From the NCBI RefSeq assembly GCF_000013605.1, contig NC_007908.1, forward strand, positions 1,612,001 to 1,676,000: a DNA stretch of 64,000 nucleotides. The letters run 5' to 3'. The stretch is from Rhodoferax ferrireducens T118 (GTDB lineage Bacteria > Pseudomonadota > Gammaproteobacteria > Burkholderiales > Burkholderiaceae_C). The notes beneath the pieces are model-generated. The model saw only the letters and a list, made by a program, of their open reading frames with translations. It was not told the origin of the DNA and did not search any database. Made by a program: the position numbers and the translations under genes. Below are positions 1 through 10,496 of the stretch, in pieces. Positions within the stretch are counted from its first letter, which is position 1. Each line of letters starts with the position of its first letter.

Positions 1-1497
1 TGGGAGCTGTCCCGTCGCAAGTCGGTCAGCCCACACGATTCCACAGGCGCCAATCTGATTGTGCAGGTGAAGAACAACAGGGTTATGCGTGTCGTGCCTT
101 TTGAGAACGAGGCTGTCAACGAATGCTGGATTGCCGACCGCGACCGTTTTTCCTACGAGGCCTTGAACAGCGATGAACGCCTGACCACACCCATGCTCAA
201 GCAGGGTGGAGTCTGGAATCCTGTTGATTGGCAGACCGCGCTGGAGTATGTCGCCAATGGCCTGAAACAAATCAAGTCGGAGCATGGCGCCCAGAGCATC
301 GGAGCCTTGCTTAGCCCGCATAGCACGCTGGAGGAACTATCTCTGGCCAGTGCTTTCATGCGCGGCCTGGGTAGCGAGAACGTCGATTGCCGTTTGCGTA
401 ACGCCGAGTTCCCTGCGTCTGAAGGCGTGCGATATCTTGGTACCTCGATTGCATCCTTGTCCGAGTTACAACGTGTATTGGTGGTTGGGTCCAGCCTGCG
501 CAAGGACCATCCCCTGTTTGCGCAACGAATTCGGCAGGCAGCCCGTAAAGGTTGTGCTGTGAATGCTATTGGTTCTGTAGCAGAAGACTGGGCTATGCCG
601 ATTGCCAACGCCCTGCTGTCTGACGCCAGTACCTGGGTGCAGGCGCTGGCCGAGGTGGCCGCTGCAGTGGCAGCCGACAAAGGCGTTGAGTCACCAGTGC
701 CCGGCAATGCTGGCGAAGCAGCGAAAGCCATCGCCAAGTCCCTGCTGAGCGGTGAACGCAAAGCAATTTTGTTGGGTAATGCGGCCGCGCATCACGCCAG
801 GGCGTCGAGCTTGCTAGCGCTCGCCAATTGGGTTGGTGCACAAACAGGCGCGACGGTAGGCTACTTGACGGAGGCCGCAAACTCGGTTGGTGCACAAGTC
901 GCGGGCGCGCTGCCCGGGCCCAATGGTCTGAATGCGGGGCAAATGCTTCGTGGTGATCTGAAGGCCGTATTTCTGTTAAACAACGAACCTGAATTTGATT
1001 CGGCGGCAGGCGCCTTGGCTTTGAGCGGCCTGTCAAAAACTGAGATGGTGGTCACGCTAAGTCCGTTCAAAGCCAATATGGCGTTCAGTGATGTTTTATT
1101 GCCCATTGCACCGTTTACCGAAACATCAGGCACCTATGTCAATGCCGAGGGGCGTGTGCAGAGTTTTCATGCTGTTGTCAAGCCCTTGGGCGAAACCCGT
1201 CCAGCCTGGAAGGTTTTGCGTGTGTTAGCCAACTTGCTCGGAATCCCGGATTTCGACTTCGAATCCTCGCAGGAAGTGCTCAAGCGTGTACCTGGATTGC
1301 CTGTTGACGGTGAGCCAATTCTATCTGGCGACATTTTGAACAACACAACGCGAGCGCTAATTGACTTTACGCCTGCGAGCGTGGCTCCGAAGGTTGTTGG
1401 TATCTATGCGCTTGATGGGATTGTGCGTCGAGCTGCCAGTTTGCAACTCACGGCAGACGCTAAACAACATAATGTGGCGCAGGAGGTGACAGCATGA
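1..1497 (+). CDS. nuoG: NADH-quinone oxidoreductase subunit G (3' part)
   Basis: This is the C-terminal part of NuoG, the large iron-sulfur subunit in the peripheral arm of respiratory complex I. The frame is open from base 1, so the start and the N-terminal Fe-S domains lie outside the window; about 498 codons are visible. The visible part matches the molybdopterin-oxidoreductase-like domain, including the family signature NAEGRVQ near 1141-1161 followed by [15 protein letters not shown]. The stop overlaps the nuoH start by 4 bp (ATGA), as expected for translational coupling in the nuo operon. The identity is firm because nuoHIJKLMN follow in the standard order. Confidence 0.95.
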
Positions 1498-2576
1498 TTG
1501 ACACCATTTTCGCTTTGGGTGAGGGTCTGCTGGCTGCGCCCTGGTGGTCGGCGATTGGCTGGCCAGTCGTCTGGGCCCTGATTAAGGTTACGCTGGTTCT
1601 GATGATTGTGATGGGCGCAGTGACCTACACGACACTGTGGGAACGCAGGCTACTGGCCTGGGCTCAGATCCGCATGGGTCCAAACCGCGTGGGGCCTTGG
1701 GGTCTGCTGCAACCCATAGCGGATGCGATGAAGTTGATGACCAAAGAGGTGCTTAGACCTGCCGCCGCAGAAAAATTCTTGTTTTATCTCGGCCCGGTCA
1801 TGACGGTGATGCCGGCCATGGCGGCGTGGGCCGTGATTCCGTTTGGTCCAGACATTGCTTTGGCGAACATCAATGCGGGCTTGCTGTTTCTGATGGCCAT
1901 CACCTCCATGGAGGTGTATGGCGTGATCATCTCCGGGTGGTCATCCAATTCCAAATATCCATTTCTGGGCGCCTTGCGTGCATCCTCCCAGATGGTGAGC
2001 TACGAGATTGCAATGGGCTTTTGCCTGGTAGTGGTGCTCATGGTTTCTGCAAGTCTGAATCTGACAGATATTGTCGCGGGGCAAAACAAGGGCTACTTCG
2101 CGCAAATCGGTCTTAATTTCCTGTCCTGGAATTGGTTGCCGCTGTTGCCGATTTTCTTGATCTATTTTATTTCTGGCTTGGCGGAAACAAATCGACTTCC
2201 TTTTGACGTAATTGAAGGCGAGTCGGAAATTGTGGCGGGCCATATGGTCGAATACTCTGGCATGTCTTGGGCCATGTTTCAGATGGCAGAGTACGCCAAC
2301 ATATGGCTGGTTTCGGTCTTGACGACGATCATGTTTCTCGGTGGATGGCTATCGCCGATCGATAGTGTTATGTTCAACTGGATTCCAGGTTGGATATGGC
2401 TGGGACTTAAATCGTTTTGCGTGGTGACAATGTTTATCTGGGTACGGGTTTCGTTTCCGCGATTTCGTTACGACCAAATTATGCGGTTGGGCTGGAAAAT
2501 ATTTATTCCAGTCAGCCTTATTTGGTTGGTGGTTGTTGGGGGATGGATGCAGACCCCGTGGAACATTTGGAAGTAA
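1494..2576 (+). CDS. nuoH: NADH-quinone oxidoreductase subunit H
   Basis: This 360-residue integral membrane protein is the NuoH/ND1 subunit, which joins the peripheral arm to the membrane arm of complex I and forms much of the quinone-binding chamber. The conserved [19 protein letters not shown] stretch after the first membrane helix and the [15 protein letters not shown] loop are both present and diagnostic. About eight hydrophobic segments can be seen. The length is normal for beta-proteobacteria. The start overlaps the nuoG stop by 4 bp and nuoI begins 12 bp after the stop, so it is co-transcribed with its neighbours. Confidence 0.97.
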
Positions 2577-2588
2577 TTCGAGTTGTCT

Positions 2589-3122
2589 ATGTCTACCCCC
2601 ACTTCAAATGCTATTGAAATCCCGAACGAGAGTGCTTTCTCGTTGAAGGATTTTCTATCCAGTTTCATGCTGAGCGAGCTATTCAAGGGCCTGGCGCTGA
2701 CCGGAAAATATGCGTTTCGCAGCAAGATCACTCTGGAATACCCTGAAGAGAAAACGCCCCTGTCGCCCAGATTCCGGGGTCTGCATGCACTTCGTCGTTA
2801 CGAGAATGGCGAAGAGCGGTGTATTGCCTGCAAGCTGTGCGAAGCCATTTGCCCGGCGATGGCGATAACCATCGAATCAGAGGTTCGAGCCGATGGCTCC
2901 CGTCGGACGACGCGCTATGACATCGATTTAAACAAGTGTATTTTCTGTGGTTTTTGTGAAGAGAGTTGCCCGGTTGACTCTATTGTGGAGACCTCAATCC
3001 TTGAATACCACGGCGAATCTCGTAGTGACCTCTATTTCACGAAAGACATGCTGCTGGCGGTGGGCGATCGCTACGAACCTCAGATTGCGGCGGCCAGGGC
3101 GGCTGATGCCAAATACCGCTAA
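2589..3122 (+). CDS. nuoI: NADH-quinone oxidoreductase subunit I
   Basis: NuoI is the 8Fe ferredoxin-like subunit of complex I that carries clusters N6a and N6b and passes electrons toward NuoB. Two canonical CxxCxxCxxxCP motifs are visible, [12 protein letters not shown] (around residues 78-89) and [12 protein letters not shown] (around residues 117-128). I chose the ATG at 2589 (protein begins MSTPTSNA, 177 aa); an in-frame TTG at 2583 would add two residues, and neither has a strong ribosome-binding site. It lies 12 bp after nuoH within the nuo operon. Confidence 0.96.
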
Positions 3123-3174
3123 TGACCTCATGAGCAGATATAACCTTTTGAACACCGGAAAAAAGTAACGACAA

Positions 3175-3834
3175 ATGGACGTCAAGACGGGTTTTTTCTA
3201 TTTTTTCTCGATCGTGCTGCTGTTTGCCGCCTTTCGGGTTATTACTTCTCGCAATCCGGTGTATGCCGTTTTGTATCTTGTACTGGCATTTTTTCAGGCT
3301 GCAGCGATTTGGTTGTTGCTTAGGGCGGAGTTTTTGGCGATTGCGTTGGTTCTGGTGTATGTCGGGGCTGTCATGGTGCTGTTCCTGTTCGTGGTGATGA
3401 TGCTGGACATCAAGGTAGATGGTTTGCGCGAAGGCTTCTGGAAACATTTTCCGTTAGCTGCCACGGTGGGCGTCTTTATTGCTCTGGAGATGGCCGCGGT
3501 ATTGATGGGGGGATTTCGCGTCGGTGATGAACCGCAAAGTGCTGTGGCACTCGGTCAGGCAAGTGCTGAGTTTTCCAACACCCGTGAACTGGGCAAAGTT
3601 CTTTATGGCCAATATGTCTACCCACTCGAAATTGCTGGAGCGATTCTGCTGGTGGCGATGATTGCAGCCATCGCATTGACCTTGCGTCAACGCAAGGACA
3701 GCAAGCAGGTGAGCCCGTCCATGCAGGTGCGGGTGAAAGCCAGGGACCGGATGACTGTGCTCAAGATGGCGTCGACCAAGGTGGCGCTAATGGATGACGC
3801 GGCAAGCGCGACAACTGCGGAGAAAAAAGAATGA
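3175..3834 (+). CDS. nuoJ: NADH-quinone oxidoreductase subunit J
   Basis: NuoJ is the ND6-type membrane-arm subunit of complex I. The 219-residue protein starts with a hydrophobic N-terminus and carries the typical [18 protein letters not shown] segment (about residues 62-79), which forms the conserved pi-bulge helix involved in coupling. The C-terminal tail after the last helix (from about residue 165) is polar and somewhat long, as in other Burkholderiales. The stop overlaps the start of nuoK by 4 bp, which indicates translational coupling. Confidence 0.96.
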   Translation: MDVKTGFFYFFSIVLLFAAFRVITSRNPVYAVLYLVLAFFQAAAIWLLLRAEFLAIALVLVYVGAVMVLFLFVVMMLDIKVDGLREGFWKHFPLAATVGVFIALEMAAVLMGGFRVGDEPQSAVALGQASAEFSNTRELGKVLYGQYVYPLEIAGAILLVAMIAAIALTLRQRKDSKQVSPSMQVRVKARDRMTVLKMASTKVALMDDAASATTAEKKE

Positions 3835-4139
3835 CTTTAACCCTTGGACATTTTCTGTCGCTCGGTGCCATGTTGTTTGCGCTGTCTGTGATTGGTATTT
3901 TTCTCAATCGGAAGAATTTGATTGTTTTATTGATGGCGATTGAACTGATGCTGCTGGCCGTCAATACCAATTTCGTGGCATTCTCCTATTATTTGGGGGA
4001 CATGCACGGTCAAATATTTGTGTTTTTTATTCTGACCGTCGCTGCTGCTGAATCAGCAATCGGTCTGGCCATTCTGGTGCTGCTGTTCCGCAACAAGTCA
4101 AGCATCAATGTGGACGAACTTAATACGCTCAAGGGTTAA
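3831..4139 (+). CDS. nuoK: NADH-quinone oxidoreductase subunit K
   Basis: NuoK (ND4L type) is a three-helix antiporter-like membrane subunit of complex I. The 102-residue length is standard. The conserved glutamates in membrane helices can be seen in [16 protein letters not shown] (helix 2) and in [17 protein letters not shown] (helix 3); these form part of the proton path. The ATG overlaps the nuoJ stop by 4 bp, and nuoL begins 4 bp after the stop codon. Confidence 0.97.
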   Translation: MTLTLGHFLSLGAMLFALSVIGIFLNRKNLIVLLMAIELMLLAVNTNFVAFSYYLGDMHGQIFVFFILTVAAAESAIGLAILVLLFRNKSSINVDELNTLKG

Positions 4140-4143
4140 TAAG

Positions 4144-6159
4144 ATGAGTCAAACCCTTTCCGCTTCAACGCTTCTCGCGGTGCCAATGGCGCCATTGGCG
4201 GGGGCTGTTCTGGCCGGCATTTTTGGTACCAAGTTTGGTGGCAACTGGATCGGTCGACGCCTGTCGCATTCGCTCACTATTCTGGGTGTTTTTATTGCTT
4301 TCATCCTGTCCGCCATGACACTCAAAAGTGTGGCACTTGATGGTGCACGCTTCAATGAAACCATTTACACCTGGATGGTGGTGGGCGACATGAGGATGCA
4401 AATCGGGTTTCTGGTGGATGGACTCACGGCCATGATGATGTGCGTGGTGACTTTTGTGTCCCTGATGGTCCACATCTACACGATTGGCTACATGGAAGAA
4501 GATGAAGGCTATAACCGCTTCTTTTCGTATATATCGCTCTTTACATTCTCAATGCTGATGCTGGTCATGAGCAACAATCTTCTGCAGCTGTTCTTTGGCT
4601 GGGAGGGCGTTGGTTTGATGTCCTATCTCCTTATTGGCTTCTGGTTTAACAAGCCCACCGCGGTTTTCGCGAACATGAAGGCTTTTTTGGTAAATCGCGT
4701 CGGTGACTTCGGATTTATTTTGGGCATCGCATTGATCATTGCGTTTACCGGAACACTCAATTACACAGAGATATTCGCGCAGAAGGCTGAATTGGCCAAA
4801 CTCAGTTTCCCTGGTACCGAGTGGATGTTGGTGACGGTAATCTGTATCTGCCTTTTTGTCGGTGCCATGGCCAAGTCAGCTCAATTTCCATTGCACGTCT
4901 GGCTGCCCGATTCCATGGAAGGTCCAACCCCAATCTCGGCTTTGATTCACGCTGCCACCATGGTTACTGCGGGTATTTTTATGGTGGCGCGTATGTCGCC
5001 TTTGTTTGAACTCAGCGACACTGCGTTGAACTTTGTGCTGGTGATCGGTGCCATCACCGCCCTGTTCATGGGCCTGTTGGGTGTCATTCAGAATGACATC
5101 AAGCGCGTGGTTGCCTACTCCACGCTGTCCCAGTTGGGCTATATGACGGTGGCTCTGGGTGCATCTGCTTACTCGGTGGCGGTTTTTCACTTGATGACAC
5201 ACGCTTTCTTCAAGGCGCTCCTGTTCCTTGGCGCGGGCTCGGTCATTATGGGAATGCACCACAATCAGGACATTCGCTGGATGGGTGGGCTGCGCAAGTA
5301 CATGCCCATTACCTGGATCACATCTTTGCTGGGGTCGCTCGCACTCATAGGAGCCCCCTTGTTTGCGGGTTTCTATTCCAAAGACAGCATCATTGAGGCC
5401 GTCTATGAAAGTCATCTGCCCGGTGCCGGTTTCGCAACATTCGCTGTGCTAGGAGGTGTGTTTTTGACGGCGTTCTACTCCTTCCGCCTGTATTTTCTGG
5501 TTTTCCATGGTGCCGAGCGCTATGACCAGAATCCAGACGCACATCATGATGCTCATCATGGCCATGGTAAAGAGGAGCACAAGCCGCATGAATCGCCCTG
5601 GGTTGTGACAGTGCCACTGATCCTGCTTGCGATTCCCTCGGTTGTGATTGGGTTCATGACCATTGAGCCCATGTTGTACGGGGATTTTTTCAAGGACTCG
5701 ATCTTCATTAATCTGGAAAAGCACGCGGCCATGGAAGAAATGGCCAAGCTGTTCCACGGCCCGGTGCAGATGGCTTTGCACGGGCTGATGACGATGCCCT
5801 TCTGGCTGGCGCTTTTCGGTGTGGCAAGTGCCTACTACATGTACATGGTCAATCCGGCATTGCCAGCGGCGATCAAGACTCGTTTTCAGCCGATCTACAC
5901 CTTGCTTGAAAATAAATACTACCTGGACTGGTTCAACGAAAACGTGATTTCGCGTGCCGCACGTGCCTTGGGTGTCGGGCTGTGGAAGGGCGGCGATGAA
6001 GCTGTGATCGATGGCGCGCTGGTCAACGGCTCCTGGAAAGGAGTGGCTTGGGTATCTGGCGTGATTCGCAGGGTGCAAACAGGTTACCTGTACCACTATG
6101 CGCTGGTCATGATATTGGGTGTTTTTGTGCTGATGACGTATTTCGTCTGGCTCAAGTAG
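4144..6159 (+). CDS. nuoL: NADH-quinone oxidoreductase subunit L
   Basis: NuoL is the distal antiporter-like proton-pumping subunit of complex I. The 671-residue protein has the family hallmarks: LFFGWEGVGLMSYLLIGFW (conserved Glu of helix 5), AQFPLHVWLPDSMEGPTPISALIH and a long lateral helix region at the C-terminus. A His-rich loop (about residues 467-483) lies on the hydrophilic side; this is common in proteobacterial NuoL. The ATG at 4144 is preferred over a further upstream in-frame codon at 4108, because that would overlap nuoK by 32 bp. Confidence 0.96.
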   Translation: MSQTLSASTLLAVPMAPLAGAVLAGIFGTKFGGNWIGRRLSHSLTILGVFIAFILSAMTLKSVALDGARFNETIYTWMVVGDMRMQIGFLVDGLTAMMMCVVTFVSLMVHIYTIGYMEEDEGYNRFFSYISLFTFSMLMLVMSNNLLQLFFGWEGVGLMSYLLIGFWFNKPTAVFANMKAFLVNRVGDFGFILGIALIIAFTGTLNYTEIFAQKAELAKLSFPGTEWMLVTVICICLFVGAMAKSAQFPLHVWLPDSMEGPTPISALIHAATMVTAGIFMVARMSPLFELSDTALNFVLVIGAITALFMGLLGVIQNDIKRVVAYSTLSQLGYMTVALGASAYSVAVFHLMTHAFFKALLFLGAGSVIMGMHHNQDIRWMGGLRKYMPITWITSLLGSLALIGAPLFAGFYSKDSIIEAVYESHLPGAGFATFAVLGGVFLTAFYSFRLYFLVFHGAERYDQNPDAHHDAHHGHGKEEHKPHESPWVVTVPLILLAIPSVVIGFMTIEPMLYGDFFKDSIFINLEKHAAMEEMAKLFHGPVQMALHGLMTMPFWLALFGVASAYYMYMVNPALPAAIKTRFQPIYTLLENKYYLDWFNENVISRAARALGVGLWKGGDEAVIDGALVNGSWKGVAWVSGVIRRVQTGYLYHYALVMILGVFVLMTYFVWLK

Positions 6160-6172
6160 GAGAATAAAAAAA

Positions 6173-7648
6173 ATGGGTTTGTTGAGCCTGGCTATTTGGA
6201 CACCGATTATTTTTGGTGTTGTGCTGCTGGCACTCGGTCGTGATGATCAGGCGCGCACCGTGCGCTGGGTTGCGCTGGTTGGTGCCATCGTCAGTTTTCT
6301 GGTTACTTTACCTTTGTACGCTGGCTTCAAGCTCGGCACGGCTGCGATGCAGTTTGTCGAAAAGGCGCCGTGGATAGAGCGCTTCAATGTAAATTACCAC
6401 ATGGGTGTGGATGGCATTTCACTTTGGCTCGTGATACTGACGGCATTTATCAACGTCGTGGTGGTCATCGCCGGCTGGGAAGTCATCACGCGACGGGTCA
6501 ACCAGTACATGGGTGCGTTCCTCATTTTGAGTGGCTTGCAGATCGGTGTTTTCTGCGCACTCGATGGCATGTTGTTCTATGTGTTTTTTGAGGCCACCTT
6601 GGTTCCGATGTACTTGATCATCGGTATATGGGGAGGTCCAAACAAAATCTATGCGGCGTTCAAGTTCTTCTTGTACACCCTGCTCGGTTCGCTTCTGATG
6701 CTGGTTGCCCTGATTTTTCTGTATACCAAGTCGGGCGGCAGTTTCGACCTCGCAACGTGGCACCAACTTCCCTTGGCCGGCACCGCGCAGACTCTGTTGT
6801 TCTTTGCTTTTCTGGCGGCCTTTGCGGTCAAGGTGCCTATGTGGCCGGTACACACTTGGCTGCCTGATGTGCACGTTGAAGCCCCTACCGGCGGGTCAGC
6901 CGTGTTGGCTGCGGTGATGCTCAAACTCGGTGCTTATGGTTTTCTTCGGTTCTCTTTACCTATTGCACCGGACGCGGCGCACGAATGGTCCGGGCTGATG
7001 ATCGCTTTGTCGCTCATTGCTGTTGTTTATGTGGGCTTGGTGGCACTGGTCCAGACGGATATGAAAAAGCTAGTGGCTTACGCCTCGGTTGCTCACATGG
7101 GATTTGTGACTTTGGGTTTTTTCATTTTTAATGATCTGGGACTGTCGGGCGCCCTGGTGCAAATGGTTTCGCATGGTTTTGTATCAGCCGCCATGTTTTT
7201 GTCAATTGGTGTGTTGTATGACCGCGCGCATTCGCGTGAGATTGCCAGTTATGGCGGCGTGGTCAACACAATGCCAAAGTTCACCGCTTTTGCCTTGTTG
7301 TTTGCGATGGCCAATTGCGGGTTGCCAGGGACAGCCGGTTTTGTTGGTGAGTGGATGGTGATCATTGGGGCAGTCAAGGCCAACTTCTGGCTGGGTTTTG
7401 CCGCTGCCAGTTCGCTGGTTTTTGGCGCTGCTTACACCTTGTGGATGGTCAAGCGTGTTTACCTGGGCCCTGTTGCCAATGATCATGTCAAGGCACTGAA
7501 AGACATTAATGCTCGTGAATTCTTGATGTTGAGCCTGTTGGCGATCGCGGTGCTGTACATGGGCCTCTATCCGAAGCCCTTTACCGATGTGATGGATACG
7601 TCAGTGGCGGAATTGCTCAAGCACGTAGCCCTGTCCAAGCTGATTTGA
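6173..7648 (+). CDS. nuoM: NADH-quinone oxidoreductase subunit M
   Basis: NuoM is the second antiporter-like proton-pumping subunit of the complex I membrane arm. The 491-residue sequence has the ND4-type signature FFEATLVPMYLIIGIWGG with its essential Glu, followed by KVPMWPVHTWLPDVHVEAP and many hydrophobic helices. The start is supported by a ribosome-binding site AGGAG nine to thirteen bases upstream (6157-6161 region), overlapping the end of nuoL. It is followed 38 bp later by nuoN. Confidence 0.97.
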   Translation: MGLLSLAIWTPIIFGVVLLALGRDDQARTVRWVALVGAIVSFLVTLPLYAGFKLGTAAMQFVEKAPWIERFNVNYHMGVDGISLWLVILTAFINVVVVIAGWEVITRRVNQYMGAFLILSGLQIGVFCALDGMLFYVFFEATLVPMYLIIGIWGGPNKIYAAFKFFLYTLLGSLLMLVALIFLYTKSGGSFDLATWHQLPLAGTAQTLLFFAFLAAFAVKVPMWPVHTWLPDVHVEAPTGGSAVLAAVMLKLGAYGFLRFSLPIAPDAAHEWSGLMIALSLIAVVYVGLVALVQTDMKKLVAYASVAHMGFVTLGFFIFNDLGLSGALVQMVSHGFVSAAMFLSIGVLYDRAHSREIASYGGVVNTMPKFTAFALLFAMANCGLPGTAGFVGEWMVIIGAVKANFWLGFAAASSLVFGAAYTLWMVKRVYLGPVANDHVKALKDINAREFLMLSLLAIAVLYMGLYPKPFTDVMDTSVAELLKHVALSKLI

Positions 7649-7686
7649 TCAGTCTGAATCGACCAAATTGAATTAAGAGATAGAAC

Positions 7687-9174
7687 ATGATCGACAAACT
7701 CAGCTGGATTTCGGTTTACCCTGAAATCGTCCTGCTTATTATGGCTTGCGTCATCGCGCTGGCCGATCTTGGCGTGAAAAGCCCGCGCCGCACACAGACC
7801 TATTTGCTGTCCCTGCTGACCCTGGCAATCGTTGCAGCTTTGCAGGCGAGTTACGCCGTTGGCGGTGTGACCGTCTACGGTTTTGGCAATATGGTGGTCA
7901 GCGATCCCATGGGCAACTGGCTCAAGTGCTTTGCGACCATTGCCGTCATGGTTACCTTGGTCTATGGCCGACCCTACGCGGCTGATCGCGACATGTTGCG
8001 CGGTGGCGAGATGTTCTCCTTGAGCCTGTTTGGCCTGTTAGGCATCTTTGTCATGATCTCCGGCAATAATTTCCTGGTGATCTACCTGGGGCTTGAGTTG
8101 CTGACGCTGTCGAGCTATGCGCTGGTGGCTTTGCGACGCGACAATGCCACGGCCACTGAAGCCGCCATGAAGTATTTTGTGTTGGGGGCGCTGGCGTCGG
8201 GTTTCCTGTTGTACGGACTGTCAATGATGTATGGCGCCACCGGCTCGCTGGATGTGAATGCTGTGTTCAGGGCTATTAATTCCGGCCAGATTAAACATCA
8301 GGTGTTGGTGTTCGGTTTGGTGTTTGTGGTGTCGGGCCTCGCTTTCAAGCTTGGCGTGGTGCCATTCCATATGTGGATCCCTGATGTGTACCAGGGTTCC
8401 CCCACCGCTGTGACCCTGCTCATCGCCGGCGCACCCAAGCTGGCAGCCTTTGCCATCTGCATTCGGTTGCTGGTTGAGGGCATGCTGCCATTGGCCATTG
8501 ACTGGCAGCAGATGTTGATGGTGTTGTCCGTCGGCTCGCTGTTGATTGGTAATCTGGCCGCCATTGCGCAGACCAATCTCAAGCGTATGCTGGCGTTCTC
8601 GACGATTTCGCACATGGGTTTTGTATTGCTGGGTCTGATGTCTGGCGTGGTGAACGGTGATGTCCACTATGCAGCAAATGCCTACAGCTCTTCCATGTTT
8701 TATGTCATCACCTACGTGTTGACAACGCTGGCAAGTTTTGGCGTGATTCTTTTACTGGCCCGCGACGGTTTTGAAAGTGAAGAGATTTCTGATATGGCCG
8801 GTCTGAACGAGCGCAGCCCGCTTTATGCTGGCGTGATGGCGGTCTGTCTATTTTCATTGGCTGGCATCCCGCCCATGGTCGGTTTTTATGCCAAGCTCGC
8901 GGTGTTACAGGCGCTGGTCGCCTCCGGCGGCGTCTTTCATATCGGTTTGGCCGTATTTGCCGTCATGATGTCGCTGATTGGCGCCTTCTATTACTTGCGT
9001 GTCATCAAGGTGATGTACTTTGACAAGCCGCTGACGGCAGGTACCATGTCTGCACCTTTCGATGTACGCGCTGTGTTGTCTCTGAACGGCGCGTTGCTTC
9101 TGGTCCTCGGCCTATTGCCTGGTGGTCTGATGGCTTTATGCGCCAATGCGGTTGTGCAAATGCTGGGCACCTGA
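7687..9174 (+). CDS. nuoN: NADH-quinone oxidoreductase subunit N
   Basis: NuoN is the third antiporter-like subunit of complex I, next to NuoK in the membrane arm. The 495-residue protein has the ND2-type motif [17 protein letters not shown] with the conserved Glu and the proton-channel helix [20 protein letters not shown]. It is the last nuo gene, and an intrinsic terminator follows about 70 bp downstream. A small DUF2818 gene that often follows nuoN in related bacteria is not seen in the gap before the NUDIX gene. Confidence 0.97.
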   Translation: MIDKLSWISVYPEIVLLIMACVIALADLGVKSPRRTQTYLLSLLTLAIVAALQASYAVGGVTVYGFGNMVVSDPMGNWLKCFATIAVMVTLVYGRPYAADRDMLRGGEMFSLSLFGLLGIFVMISGNNFLVIYLGLELLTLSSYALVALRRDNATATEAAMKYFVLGALASGFLLYGLSMMYGATGSLDVNAVFRAINSGQIKHQVLVFGLVFVVSGLAFKLGVVPFHMWIPDVYQGSPTAVTLLIAGAPKLAAFAICIRLLVEGMLPLAIDWQQMLMVLSVGSLLIGNLAAIAQTNLKRMLAFSTISHMGFVLLGLMSGVVNGDVHYAANAYSSSMFYVITYVLTTLASFGVILLLARDGFESEEISDMAGLNERSPLYAGVMAVCLFSLAGIPPMVGFYAKLAVLQALVASGGVFHIGLAVFAVMMSLIGAFYYLRVIKVMYFDKPLTAGTMSAPFDVRAVLSLNGALLLVLGLLPGGLMALCANAVVQMLGT

Positions 9175-9242
9175 TAGGCGGCCTGAGGCTGATCCTGCCG
9201 ACGGGTATTGAACTGCTTGGTTCGCCTGCTCGCAAGCGTTGA

Positions 9243-9270
9243 GCAGTGTTGGTTGACACTGCCTTTTTGT
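9243..9270 (+). terminator. Intrinsic terminator of the nuo operon
   Basis: A perfect 7-bp stem (GCAGTGT at 9243-9249 and ACACTGC at 9256-9262) with a 6-nt loop is followed directly by CTTTTTGT. It lies about 70 bp after nuoN and about 30 bp before the NUDIX gene, so it should end the nuo transcript or attenuate read-through into the next genes. Confidence 0.75.
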
Positions 9271-9298
9271 TTGGCGCGATTAGTTCTTCCCACCTGCC

Positions 9299-9904
9299 AT
9301 GGATGATCGTCATTTAGTCGAAGAAAAACTCAGCAGTGAAGAATTGGTCAAGGGCCATTTTCTTCACGCGTACCGCGATATCGTCAGACTTCCCAATGGG
9401 ACGACTACCAGCCGCGAATACATTGTGCATCCCGGGGCCGTCATGATTGTTCCCCTGCTTGAGGACGCAGAGGGTGGAGTCAGGCTCGTACTTGAGCGCC
9501 AGTTTCGCTACCCGGTCGGCCAGGTGATGATTGAGTTTCCCGCGGGCAAGGTCGATTCAGGAGAAGACCTTCAGCTATGCGCTCAGCGGGAGCTTCTGGA
9601 AGAAACCGGCTACACCGCGTCCCAGTGGTCGCATGCGGGTGTGTTGCACCCGGTCATTTCCTACTCCACGGAATTCATTGATATTTGGTTTGCCCGTGGT
9701 ATGACGCCCGGGCAGCGCCAGCTCGATCATGGTGAGTTTTTGGATGTGTTTACGGCCACCCCGACAGAGTTGTTGCAGTGGTGTCGGGATGGCCTGATCA
9801 CGGACGGTAAAACCCTGACAGCGGCCCTGTGGTTACAGAACTTTCTGTCTGGCGCATGGCTTTTGAATTGGCATCCAGCGGCGACTCCTGGCCAGGCCGG
9901 ATAA
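9299..9904 (+). CDS. NUDIX hydrolase (ADP-ribose pyrophosphatase type)
   Basis: A cytoplasmic NUDIX pyrophosphohydrolase, probably cleaving ADP-ribose or a similar nucleoside diphosphate-X substrate. The full NUDIX box GX5EX7REUXEEXGU is present (G in GKVDSGE, then RELLEETGY, about residues 81-103), and the preceding EFPAGK is typical of the ADP-ribose pyrophosphatase (NudF-like) subgroup. The 201-residue length fits. It starts just after the nuo terminator and is followed after 7 bp by a DUF1178 gene, so these two probably share a transcript. The exact substrate cannot be read from the sequence. Confidence 0.88.
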   Translation: MDDRHLVEEKLSSEELVKGHFLHAYRDIVRLPNGTTTSREYIVHPGAVMIVPLLEDAEGGVRLVLERQFRYPVGQVMIEFPAGKVDSGEDLQLCAQRELLEETGYTASQWSHAGVLHPVISYSTEFIDIWFARGMTPGQRQLDHGEFLDVFTATPTELLQWCRDGLITDGKTLTAALWLQNFLSGAWLLNWHPAATPGQAG

Positions 9905-9911
9905 TGGCGTC

Positions 9912-10361
9912 ATGAAAGTTCTGGACCTCCAATGTCATAACCAGCATGTGTTTGAAGGCTGGTTCGCGTCCGAAAGCGACTTCCTGGATCAGTGTGGGCG
10001 TGGCCTGGTCGAGTGCCCAGTATGCGGCGATGGATCGATCAGCAAACGGCTGAGCGCGCCGCGTCTTAACCTGGGTGGTGGCCGTGGCGAGCCGTCACCT
10101 GCGCTGGACGTTGCCCGGCCGGATGGTGCGGAGCAAGCACTGCAGCTTGCCTGGATGGCGATGGCCCACCGTATTGTGGCCAACACCGATGACGTGGGCG
10201 ACAGGTTTGCCGAGGAAGCTCGCAAAATTCATTACGGGGAGGTCAAGGAGCGCGGCATTCGCGGACACGCCTCCCGCGCCGAAGCAGAGTCCCTTATTGA
10301 GGAGGGTATCTCCGTGATGCCCTTGTCGCTACCGGCCGCCCTCAAGGGCCAGTTGCAGTAG
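9912..10361 (+). CDS. DUF1178 family protein
   Basis: A 149-residue protein of the conserved DUF1178 family, function unknown. The N-terminus MKVLDLQCHNQHVFEGWF and the CPVCGD pair (two cysteines at about residues 36 and 39, with Cys8 further upstream) suggest a small zinc-ribbon-like start, similar to putative regulatory proteins of the FmdB type. The C-terminal part is charged and helical. It follows the NUDIX gene by 7 bp; in Burkholderiales this pair is commonly linked downstream of nuo. No enzymatic function should be assigned. Confidence 0.85.
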   Translation: MKVLDLQCHNQHVFEGWFASESDFLDQCGRGLVECPVCGDGSISKRLSAPRLNLGGGRGEPSPALDVARPDGAEQALQLAWMAMAHRIVANTDDVGDRFAEEARKIHYGEVKERGIRGHASRAEAESLIEEGISVMPLSLPAALKGQLQ

Positions 10362-10496
10362 CGACTGGTCGCCGCGCCGTTGGCGCACGGGGTTAATGCG
10401 ACTCTTGCATAACGCCATGAACTCATGATCAAAGACAAGGTAATTCTGGACTGTACGCCTAGAATTTCGAGACATTCAAGATCAACCGGAGATACC

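Noticed and set aside
9175..9298. Gap after nuoN examined for the small DUF2818 gene often found there
   Set aside because: No open frame with the expected hydrophobic start exists; only the terminator is supported.
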